Made by a program: the position numbers and the translations under genes. A model generated the notes under the pieces. It worked only from the letters and a program-made list of their open reading frames with translations. It was not told the DNA's origin and did no database searches. Shown here in pieces: positions 49,955-56,909 of a stretch of 64,000 nucleotides of DNA (positions are counted from its first letter, which is position 1; each line of letters opens with the position of its first letter). The stretch is from Acidimicrobiaceae bacterium (GTDB lineage Bacteria; Actinomycetota; Acidimicrobiia; Acidimicrobiales; UBA8190): assembly GCA_003151955.1 (NCBI GenBank), contig PLZB01000004.1, forward strand, positions 146 to 64,145. The letters are read 5' to 3'.

Positions 49955-50484
49955 GCGACTTCCTCCATCTCGAGGATAACCGAAGGGTCGCGGATTGCGA
50001 TCTGGATGTGTGACAAGGAACGGATCGCAGAAGCCTCGAAGATCGGATCACCTTCTTCGAAGATGGCACGCACCGACCGGACGGCAAGTCCCTGTTCGAC
50101 CGCCTGTTCGCAGTACCAGTTGATGGTGGCGCAGTCCCGAGCGCGATTCCCACTGGGCCGGTTCATCGGTACTTCCGTTCCGGACGCGAGGCATTCACTG
50201 ACGAACTCTGCGTCGGCATCCCTGAGCAACTCCTGCCACCTGGGGTTCAGGAGATCCAGGCAACCGTCGAGACTGGCTCGAACGGCCACGATGGCCGCCT
50301 CCTTGCCGTAGCGGTCGACGGCCCACGTCTTCGCCCGCCACGGCGCCTCCTGCCAGACGTAGAAGCCCCTCCCGAGCCACTCGAAATGCTGGTCGCTCAC
50401 CGCGATCTCTCTGCGCTGCAAGTGGGAAACGGCCTGACGGTTCGTGCCGTGGTAACCCACGAAATCTTTCGGGACATCGATCAC
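49948..50484 (-). CDS. Putative ADP-ribosyltransferase-like (DUF3990-like) protein
   Basis: 178 residues. The N-terminus FVGYHGTN, the aromatic-rich LGRGFYVWQEAPWRAKTWA and a later EGDPIFEAS suggest the H-Y-E-like fold of small ADP-ribosyltransferase toxins (DUF3990-type YHGT...GxGFY). I cannot confirm catalytic residues without alignment. The GTG at 50484 is preceded by GGAGG 9 nt upstream. It forms a two-gene unit with the 165-residue gene. Its promoter and first codons are duplicated at 52.4 kb beside the P450 gene, where only a remnant remains. Confidence 0.6.
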   Translation of the reverse strand: MIDVPKDFVGYHGTNRQAVSHLQRREIAVSDQHFEWLGRGFYVWQEAPWRAKTWAVDRYGKEAAIVAVRASLDGCLDLLNPRWQELLRDADAEFVSECLASGTEVPMNRPSGNRARDCATINWYCEQAVEQGLAVRSVRAIFEEGDPIFEASAIRSLSHIQIAIRDPSVILEMEEVAW

Positions 50485-50526
50485 GCCGAACGGCCTCCAT
50501 CACCGTGCTCCCGACCCGACCTCTGA

Positions 50527-50569
50527 TTCGAGCCTCACCGTCGGGCAGTGTTCCATCCCCCTGTAACGG
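50527..50569. repeat. 43-bp direct repeat, copy A
   Basis: Differs from copy B (52445-52487) at a single base. It contains the core CAGTGTTCCATCCCCCTGTA. Similarity continues more weakly for about 60 bp to the left, into the start of the ADP-ribosyltransferase-like gene. Confidence 0.85.
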
Positions 50570-50604
50570 CGACGCAGGTAGGGAGTCCCACGACTGGCCC
50601 CGAG

Positions 50605-50740
50605 AGGTGGGTCGCCTGAGGAGGCCGACGTCGTGAGCGTCGTGTCGGGTCGGAACAAGATCGTGTCCGCCGACTGGGACCTGCTCTGGGCCGCTGAGTG
50701 GCCGGCCTGCTCGACAAGGCCATGGGGCCCCAGGGCCCTC
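50605..50740 (+). pseudogene. Decayed fragment of a wHTH regulator (copy of the 48116 gene)
   Basis: Bases about 50612-50735 align with 48273-48395, including the long shared stretch that codes GRNKIVSA-WDL in both. In this copy the frame is broken: the frame that gives EADVVSVVSGRNKIVSADWDL has no start and soon diverges. No intact ORF covers it. The surrounding bases 50570-50943 hold nothing else I can identify. Confidence 0.65.
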
Positions 50741-50943
50741 CTCGGCGACGCGCTGCGCGGCGCCGGCGAGGCGGTGGAGGTGGAGTGGCCAAGTGGTTCT
50801 TCAAGGCGGTGACCGCCGCCCAGAAGCAGGCCGCAGGCCCTTGACGGGCAACGGTGGGCGTTCCGTCAACCTTCCGGTAATCGCGCTAATCGGGAGGGCA
50901 ATTGACGGTTTCGAAGCCAAGCCGCTGACACTCCGTCGCGTCG

Positions 50944-51281
50944 CTATGACGAACCGTCTCGTTGCTCGACTTCGCTCATGATCGACTGGAGCTTGGCCGC
51001 GAAGAGGGCGGCGGGACGGGCCAACCGAAGGCGCTGTCGGGCCAGGACCGACGCCGGACCGGCCCTGTCGACGAGGATGATCGTCACGAACTCGGCGGTG
51101 TCGATCTTGGTTCCGTCCTGGAGACGGATCCCGGTCGGTGTCTCTGCTGCGGCGATCCGGAGCAGGGTGGCCCTGGCCGGGGGGTCCACCTGGCCCGGTC
51201 CACGTCGGCGAGATGGCCAATCAGGGTGGCCAGGAGGCCGGCGGGATCGGCGACCAGGACGATCTTCGGTTCACCAGACAC
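50944..51281 (-). pseudogene. Frameshifted partner gene of the AbiEi-like regulator
   Basis: Two frames together make one plausible protein of about 112 residues: SGEPKIVLVADPAGLLATL from GTG 51281, then PARATLLRIAAAETPTGI to LARPAALFAAKLQSI. They join at a run of six G (51179-51184, plus strand); one extra base there restores a single frame. The final helix resembles the segment after the nucleotidyltransferase core in AbiEii-type toxins, but the domain itself is absent. GTG 51281 overlaps the regulator's stop. It could be a real mutation, an assembly error, or programmed slippage. Confidence 0.5.
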
Positions 51282-52311
51282 GTCGGAACCCCGGCGGCGG
51301 GTCGAAGTCATCGAGGATCTCCCGGCCCCGGGCACCACCGAGGAGTAGGTCGAGAGCGGCCACCACGGGGTGGACCACCGGCCAACCCGTCCGGGCCAGC
51401 TGCCGGGCGGCGAGGTCGTAGCGATGCGTGACGGTCCAGGGCGTTGGTGCCAGGGTCACGGTCGCAGCCCGTCGGGCGTCGGAGGGTGCCTCGCCGTAGA
51501 GCTGCCGGGCGATGCGGAGGGTCCGGTCGTCGGGCACGTAGAAGTCGGGCGGGGCGTCACCGCGCAGCGGGATGGGCGCTCCCCAGGCGGCGGCGGCCTG
51601 GTCGCCGCGCAGCGCCCAACCGGCGATGTGCTCGATGTCGTCCAGACCGAGCCCAAGCTGGGCCGTCCGGGCCGCGTCACCCGGTGCGGGGCACTCGAGG
51701 AGTGAGACGGTCCTGTTCCGGTGGCCCCAGCGGTCGGCGAGGGCCCAGAACAGGTCGGGCACCACTGCTTCGCTGGAGCCTTGGGTGATGAGGGCCGCTT
51801 CCCGGAGATTGGTCACGGCCGTTGCCGCCGTGCTCACGGCCATCTCGATCTGCGCGGCGATGTTCCTGATGCTGAGCTTGCCGTCGGCGGCCAGGAGGCA
51901 GAGGGCGACGGCCCGGCCGGCTGCTGCGTCGAGAGCGCTCCTCCGTGGCACCTCGATCAGGGGCTCGACCCTGGTGTCGATGCGGAGCCGTTCGAGCCAG
52001 ATCCGGAGGTGCCCCCGACGCTCGAGGTAGCTCCACCCCGCCCCTTCGAGGATCTCCCGTGCTGCGGACGAAAGCTGGTTGGCAACGAGGAGGCGGGGGA
52101 CGATCTCGTCACGATGTCGATCGACGAGCTCGAGAACGCCGGCAGGGGAAGGGGTGCCCCTGGCGTCGACGGCGACCCGGAGCTTCTCTCCCCCGACGTC
52201 GATGACAATGGCGTGCCCGCCGTCGACCTCGGAGGCCGCCTGGATCCCCAACGTCATCAGGACCTCGAGGAGGTCGTTCTCGGCGGCGAGCTCATCGGGG
52301 GCGGTTCCCAC
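51271..52311 (-). CDS. Winged-helix regulator, AbiEi-like
   Basis: 346 residues. The centre holds a winged helix (LSIRNIAAQIEMAVSTAATAVTNLREAALI, about residues 150-180). The N-terminal 130 residues form an unfamiliar alpha/beta domain (VDGGHAIVIDVGGEKLRVAV); the C-terminus (YDLAARQLARTGWPVVHPVVAALDLLL) resembles AbiEi-type antitoxins. The GTG at 52311 is chosen over 52374 because TAGGCT sits 7 nt upstream. It overlaps the frameshifted downstream gene, so they were probably a pair. DNA binding is likely; the rest is inference. Confidence 0.6.
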   Translation of the reverse strand: MGTAPDELAAENDLLEVLMTLGIQAASEVDGGHAIVIDVGGEKLRVAVDARGTPSPAGVLELVDRHRDEIVPRLLVANQLSSAAREILEGAGWSYLERRGHLRIWLERLRIDTRVEPLIEVPRRSALDAAAGRAVALCLLAADGKLSIRNIAAQIEMAVSTAATAVTNLREAALITQGSSEAVVPDLFWALADRWGHRNRTVSLLECPAPGDAARTAQLGLGLDDIEHIAGWALRGDQAAAAWGAPIPLRGDAPPDFYVPDDRTLRIARQLYGEAPSDARRAATVTLAPTPWTVTHRYDLAARQLARTGWPVVHPVVAALDLLLGGARGREILDDFDPPPGFRRVW

Positions 52312-52403
52312 GCAGGAAAGCCTACCGGTTCGTACTGATGTTCGGAAATATCGGACACCGGTACAGCCTGGCAACCCGCCACCTCCTTCAGAACATCGAT
52401 CAT
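52257..52403 (-). pseudogene. Remnant of the start of an ADP-ribosyltransferase-like gene
   Basis: ATG 52403 opens with MIDVLKE, matching MIDVPKD at the start of the intact gene at 50484, with similar upstream DNA including the 43-bp repeat. The frame then ends after 48 codons without the YHGT or GRGFY motifs and overlaps the regulator gene. It is read as a truncated duplicate. Confidence 0.5.
52319..52324 (-). promoter_or_regulatory. -10 box (TAGGCT), leaderless
   Basis: TAGGCT on the minus strand, 7 nt, then GTG 52311 of the AbiEi-like regulator. Confidence 0.45.
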
Positions 52404-52444
52404 GCGATCAGCCGCCATCGGCGGGCTTCCCAATCCGACCCTTG

Positions 52445-52487
52445 TTCGAGCCTCACCGTCCGGCAGTGTTCCATCCCCCTGTAACGG
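52445..52487. repeat. 43-bp direct repeat, copy B
   Basis: One mismatch to copy A at 50527-50569. It lies between the truncated ADP-ribosyltransferase-like remnant and the KstR-like site of the P450 gene. Confidence 0.85.
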
Positions 52488-52555
52488 TGCGGCGACGATG
52501 AGACCCGTTACGTCCGGCCCCGCTGGCCGCCACCGGCCCGGCGGCGTATCATGAC

Positions 52556-52569
52556 TGAAACACGTTCTC
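52556..52569. promoter_or_regulatory. KstR-like operator before the P450 gene
   Basis: TGAAACACGTTCTC matches TnnAACnnGTTnnA except the last base. TATCAT immediately upstream (52547-52552) is a good -10 box, so the operator would sit over the transcription start. The P450 GTG is 71 bp downstream. Confidence 0.65.
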
Positions 52570-52640
52570 GTCTGAGCACGAAGGGTCGCCGCCCGGGCAG
52601 GTCGGAGGCCTGACGGGACGGGACCCAGGGGAGGGCCACT

Positions 52641-53864
52641 GTGGACTTCAGCGAGATCGACCTGACGGACTCGACGAAGTTCGTCTCGGCCGTCCCCCAC
52701 GACTGGTTCACCTTCCTCCGGGCCAACGCCCCGATCTACTGGCACGAGGAGAAGGGGGGACCCGGCTTCTGGGCCGTGACCACCTACGACGAGTGCGTGG
52801 CCGTCAACCGGGACGCCGAGCGGTTCTCCTCGGCGGCCAAGGCCACCTTCCTCTGGGAGATCCCCGAGGAGCTCCTCAGCCAGATGCAGCTGATGATGCT
52901 GAACATGGACCCCCCTCTCCACACCCGCTACCGGCGGCTCGTGAACAAGGGGTTCACCCCCCGGATGATCTCCCAGCTCGAGGCCCACATCCACGAGGCC
53001 ACCGACCGGATCATCGACGACGTCATCGAGAAGGGGACGGCCGACTTCGTCACCGATATCTCGGCCGAGCTCCCCCTCATCGTGATCGCCGAGCTCCTGG
53101 GGGTCCCGACCGAGGACCGGCACCAGATGTTCAACTGGTCGAACCGGATGATCGGCCAGGAGGACCCCGAGTACAAGACCACCGAGGAGGTGGCCACCGA
53201 GGCCTCCATGGAGCTCTACGCCTACGCCAGCCAGCTCTTCGCCCAGAAGCGGGCCGACCCCCACGACGACCTCATGAGCGTCCTGAACGACGTCGAGGTG
53301 GACGGGGAGCGGCTCAGCGAGTTCGAGCTCGAGCTCTTCTTCCTCCTCCTGACGGTGGCCGGGAACGAGACGACCCGGAACCTCATCTCGGGGGCCATGC
53401 ACGCCTTCTTCCAGTTCCCCGACCAGTGGCAGAAGCTGGTGGCCGACCGCTCCCTCCTCCCCGGGGCCGTCGAGGAGATGCTCCGCTGGGTGACCCCGGT
53501 CATGAACTTCCGGCGTCAGACGACGGCCCCGGTGGAGCTCCGGGGCCAGCGGATCGAGGCCGACCAGAAGGTCGTCTTCTTCCACACCTCAGCCAACCGG
53601 GACGAGGCCGTCTTCGAGCATGCCGACGTCTTCGACATCACCAGGCACCCCAACCCCCACATGGCCTTCGGGGGCGGGGGGCCCCACTTCTGCCTGGGGG
53701 CCAACCTGGCCCGAATGGAGATCCGGGTCATGTTCAGCCATCTCCTCGACCGGCTCCCCGACATCCACCAGGACGGGGACGTCCGGCGGCTCCAGTCGGC
53801 CTTCATCAACGGGGTCAAGCACCTCCCCGTCGCCTTCACCCCCGGGGCCCCCCTGGCCTCCTGA
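52641..53864 (+). CDS. Cytochrome P450, CYP125/CYP142-like steroid hydroxylase
   Basis: 407 residues. I-helix AGNETT (240-245), K-helix EEMLRW and heme loop FGGGGPHFCLGANLAR with Cys351 as heme ligand. Early MDPPLHTRYRRLVNKGFTPRM and the C-terminus FINGVKHLPVAF match the CYP125/CYP142 group, which oxidises C26 of the cholesterol side chain to start its degradation. GGGGAGGG precedes the GTG start. KstR-like site upstream. The next gene starts inside its stop (TGATG). CYP125 versus CYP142 is not decided here. Confidence 0.88.
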   Translation: MDFSEIDLTDSTKFVSAVPHDWFTFLRANAPIYWHEEKGGPGFWAVTTYDECVAVNRDAERFSSAAKATFLWEIPEELLSQMQLMMLNMDPPLHTRYRRLVNKGFTPRMISQLEAHIHEATDRIIDDVIEKGTADFVTDISAELPLIVIAELLGVPTEDRHQMFNWSNRMIGQEDPEYKTTEEVATEASMELYAYASQLFAQKRADPHDDLMSVLNDVEVDGERLSEFELELFFLLLTVAGNETTRNLISGAMHAFFQFPDQWQKLVADRSLLPGAVEEMLRWVTPVMNFRRQTTAPVELRGQRIEADQKVVFFHTSANRDEAVFEHADVFDITRHPNPHMAFGGGGPHFCLGANLARMEIRVMFSHLLDRLPDIHQDGDVRRLQSAFINGVKHLPVAFTPGAPLAS

Positions 53865-54760
53865 TGCGCTTCCACCAGGCCCTCACCTTCCTGCCCGTCC
53901 GCGACGCCATCGACCTGGCCGTCGTCATCGACGCCCAGGGCTACGACGGGATCTACGTCTCGGACCACATGTTCTTCCCCCGGCAGCTCGACTCCCGGTA
54001 CACCTACTCGAAGGCCGAGGACGGCTCCCCCTTCTGGGACGGGGACACCCCCTGGCCCGACCCCTGGTGCTTCATCTCGGCCATGGCCGCCGTCACCAGC
54101 CGGGTCCGGTTCACGACCGGGGTCTACGTGGCCCCGGCCCGGGACCTCGTCACGGTGGCCAAGCAGGTCGGGACCGCGGCGGTGATCTCCGGGGGGCGGG
54201 TCAACCTCGGGGTCGGGGTGGGCTGGTGCAAGGAGGAGTTCGTCGCCACCGGCCAGGACTTCCACACCCGGGGGAGGCGGCTCGACGACATGATCCCAGC
54301 CCTACGGGCCGTCTGGGAGCCGGGCTGGGTCGAGTACCACGGCCCCCACTACGACGTCCCCGCCATGCAGATGACCCCGGCCCCGCCCGGGCCCGTCCCC
54401 ATCTACGTCGGGGGCCACTCCGAGCCGGCCCTCCGGCGGGCCGCCACCCTGGCCGACGGCTGGATCGCGGCCGGGGCCTACAAGCCCGAGGAGGCCCGGA
54501 CCCATCTGACCGCCCTCCGGGCCGCCCTGGCCGAGGCCGGCCGGGCCGACGACCCCTTCGACATCCTCCTCTCCGTCCACGCTGTCCCCGAGGTCGACCT
54601 CTACCGACGGTTCGAGGAGGAGTTCGGGGTCACCGACGTCCTCTGCGCCCCCTGGATGGGAGCCCGGGTCGCCCCGGACGAGCCGGCCGAGTCCCAGCAC
54701 CGCAAGCGGGTCGACGCCTCCCAGCGGTTCGCCGACGAGATCCTGGCCAAGCTGGCCTGA
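53864..54760 (+). CDS. LLM-class F420-dependent oxidoreductase
   Basis: 298 residues. Luciferase-like TIM barrel: FLPVRDAIDLAVVIDAQGYDGIYVSDH, RVRFTTGVYVAPARD, GGRVNLGVGVGWCKEEF and VPIYVGGHSEPALRRAA. Likely uses F420 rather than FMN, as is usual in Actinobacteria. Its ATG overlaps the P450 stop, so it would be induced with the P450 by the same KstR-like control; the mycobacterial KstR regulon also contains such an oxidoreductase. The substrate is unknown; a sterol intermediate is possible. Confidence 0.85.
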   Translation: MRFHQALTFLPVRDAIDLAVVIDAQGYDGIYVSDHMFFPRQLDSRYTYSKAEDGSPFWDGDTPWPDPWCFISAMAAVTSRVRFTTGVYVAPARDLVTVAKQVGTAAVISGGRVNLGVGVGWCKEEFVATGQDFHTRGRRLDDMIPALRAVWEPGWVEYHGPHYDVPAMQMTPAPPGPVPIYVGGHSEPALRRAATLADGWIAAGAYKPEEARTHLTALRAALAEAGRADDPFDILLSVHAVPEVDLYRRFEEEFGVTDVLCAPWMGARVAPDEPAESQHRKRVDASQRFADEILAKLA

Positions 54761-54783
54761 CGAGCTCGGGCCGTCCCCGCTCC

Positions 54784-55785
54784 CTACCAGCCCGAGGGAT
54801 CGGCCGGCGGAGCACCCCCGTCGGGGACGACGGTCCCACCTGGAGCCGGGGGCTGGGGCAACCCCGGGCCGACGGCCTGGCCGTAGTCAGGGGGCGGGCC
54901 TTGGCCGAAGCCGGGGGCCTGGCCGAAGCCGGGGGCCGGAGCCTGGCCCCATCCCGAGGGCGGAACCTGGGTCCCGGCGGCGGGGGTCTTGTTCTTCCGG
55001 CCCCGGAGGACCAGGGCCAGGACCAGGAGGAGGACGAGGAGGACGGCAGCCCCGACGACGACGGCGATGACGGCCGTCGAGGAGGAGGACGACGCCGGGG
55101 CGGCGGTGGTCGGCGGGGTTGTGCCCCCGGCGGCGGTGGTCGCCGGGGTGGAAGTGGACGAGGAGGCGGCGGTGGAGATGCCGGTGGAGGGGATCTGGGC
55201 CTGCTCCAGTGCCGCGACCTGCTCGGTCTGGCTGGCGTTGAGACCGATGCCGTCGACGAGGACGAGGACGTTGTTGGCCACCCAGGCCACGGCGACCCCG
55301 CCCGCCGCACCTCCGGTGGTGGTTCCGGTGCAGAGGGACTCGGAGGAATTGGGGATGGAGGCCAGCGGGTTGGTCGAGGAGGGCTGGTGGGAGGTGGCCC
55401 CGGTACAGGTCGAGATGGAGTTCTCCCGGGCCGCGGTGGCCGGGGAGGCGATCGGGGAGGAGAAGGCGACGAGGCTGATGACGATGCCGGAGGAGTTGTC
55501 GGGGGAGGCCCATCCGTCGGTGGCGACGGTGGCGGTCCCGTTGGCGGCCTTGGCTGCCGCCGACTGGATGGCGGTGACGGCGCCGTCGAGGGTGGCGGGG
55601 CCGAGCTCGGTCCAGCCGGACTCGGGGTTGGCGATGATGTGCTGGGCCAGGGTGGTGTCGCCGGCAGCCCCGGCGGGTCCGGCCGTGGCCAGGAGGCCGA
55701 GGGGGACGACGAGGAGGGCGGTCACCGCTCCGACCAGCGCCGGCATCCTCGGTGAGTTGGCCCGGTTCCCGGGGGCTGGGGTCAT
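54784..55785 (-). CDS. Signal-peptide and membrane-anchored protein with Gly/Gln/Pro repeat tail
   Basis: 333 residues. N-terminal signal (LVGAVTALLVVPLGLLATAGPAGAAGD), an exported domain of about 150 residues with two Cys (STCTG, SLCTG), a Ser/Thr/Ala-rich linker, one membrane helix (TAVIAVVVGAAVLLVLLLVLALVL followed by RGRKNK), and a cytoplasmic tail of FGQAPGFGQGPP-like repeats. It resembles actinobacterial sensor or envelope proteins of unknown function. ATG 55785 follows TAACCT at a leaderless distance. Confidence 0.75.
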   Translation of the reverse strand: MTPAPGNRANSPRMPALVGAVTALLVVPLGLLATAGPAGAAGDTTLAQHIIANPESGWTELGPATLDGAVTAIQSAAAKAANGTATVATDGWASPDNSSGIVISLVAFSSPIASPATAARENSISTCTGATSHQPSSTNPLASIPNSSESLCTGTTTGGAAGGVAVAWVANNVLVLVDGIGLNASQTEQVAALEQAQIPSTGISTAASSSTSTPATTAAGGTTPPTTAAPASSSSSTAVIAVVVGAAVLLVLLLVLALVLRGRKNKTPAAGTQVPPSGWGQAPAPGFGQAPGFGQGPPPDYGQAVGPGLPQPPAPGGTVVPDGGAPPADPSGW

Positions 55786-55792
55786 GGGGCGA

Positions 55793-55798
55793 AGGTTA
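55793..55798 (-). promoter_or_regulatory. -10 box (TAACCT), leaderless
   Basis: TAACCT on the minus strand, 7 nt, then ATG 55785. Confidence 0.45.
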
Positions 55799-55863
55799 GT
55801 GGCCCGTTGGTAGGGTGCACCGGCCGCCGGCGGGACGTCGGGGCATGCGTCTGGGAGGGACCC

Positions 55864-56898
55864 GTGGGAGACCTGAAGCTCGGCCTGCAGCTCGGCTACT
55901 GGGGATCGGGACCTCCTCTCAATGCCACCGACCTCGTCGACGAGGCGGAGCGGCTCGGCTACGACTCGATCTGGACGGCCGAGGCCTACGGATCGGACGC
56001 CCTGACCCCGCTGGCCTGGTGGGGGTCGAGAACGGAGCGGGTCCGGCTGGGAACGGCCCTCTGCCAGCTCTCGGCCCGGACGCCGACGGCCATGGGGATG
56101 GCGGCGATCACCCTCGACCACCTCTCGGGGGGACGGTTCGTCCTCGGCCTCGGGGTCTCGGGGCCCCAGGTGGTCGAGGGCTGGTACGGCCAGTCCTTCC
56201 CGAAGCCCCTGGCCCGGACCCGGGAGTACGTCAAGGTGGTCCGGGAGGTGGTGGCCCGGGCGGGGGTCGTCACCAACGACGGGCCCCACTACCCCCTCCC
56301 CTACCCGGGGGGGACCGGGCTGGGAAAGCCCCTCAAGTCGATCGTCCATCCCCTGCGGCCGGAGATCCCCATCGTGCTCGGGGCGGAGGGCCCGAAGAAC
56401 GTGGCCCTGGCGGCGGAGATCGCCGACGGATGGTTCCCGATCTTCTTCTCCCCGAACCACATGGGGGAGTTCAAGGCCTCCCTGGACGAGGGGTTCGCCG
56501 TGCCGGGGGCCCGGCGGTCGGCGGAGGACTTCGAGGTCATCGCCTTCTGCCCCGTCGTCGTCGACGAGGACGTGGAGCGGGCCGCCGACGCCTTCCGGCC
56601 CATGCTGGCCCTCTACGTCGGGGGGATGGGGGCGAAGGAGATGAACTTCCACTTCGACGTCTTCGTCCGGATGGGTTTCGAGGCCGAGGCCCATGCCATC
56701 CAGGACCTCTACCTCGAGGGCCGCAAGGACGAGGCGGCCGCCGCCGTCCCCACGGCCATGGTCGAGAAGATCTCCCTGATCGGGCCCCGGGAGAAGATCC
56801 GGGCCGACCTCGAGGCATGGCAGGAGTCGATCGCCACCACCCTCCTCGTGGCTGGGAGCCCGGAGACCCTCCGGATGATGGCGGAGTTCCTCCTCTGA
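55864..56898 (+). CDS. LLM-class F420-dependent oxidoreductase
   Basis: 344 residues. Luciferase-like barrel: LKLGLQLGYWGSGPP, LVDEAERLGYDSIWTAEAYGSDA, RVRLGTALCQLSARTPTAMGMAA, GGRFVLGLGVSGPQVVEGWYG and IPIVLGAEGPKNVALAAEIADGW. Members bind F420 and reduce or oxidise diverse substrates. The GTG 55864 is preceded by GGGAGGGA; the open frame back to 55807 is discarded. The reductase gene starts 11 bp after its stop, so the two form an operon. A role in sterol or lipid metabolism is plausible from the neighbourhood only. Confidence 0.87.
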   Translation: MGDLKLGLQLGYWGSGPPLNATDLVDEAERLGYDSIWTAEAYGSDALTPLAWWGSRTERVRLGTALCQLSARTPTAMGMAAITLDHLSGGRFVLGLGVSGPQVVEGWYGQSFPKPLARTREYVKVVREVVARAGVVTNDGPHYPLPYPGGTGLGKPLKSIVHPLRPEIPIVLGAEGPKNVALAAEIADGWFPIFFSPNHMGEFKASLDEGFAVPGARRSAEDFEVIAFCPVVVDEDVERAADAFRPMLALYVGGMGAKEMNFHFDVFVRMGFEAEAHAIQDLYLEGRKDEAAAAVPTAMVEKISLIGPREKIRADLEAWQESIATTLLVAGSPETLRMMAEFLL

Positions 56899-56909
56899 GC
56901 GGGACCTGG

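Noticed and set aside
52257-53585. A 442-codon minus-strand frame opposite the P450 gene
   Set aside because: Antisense to a complete P450. Only its last part, from ATG 52403, is of interest, as a remnant of the duplicated gene start.
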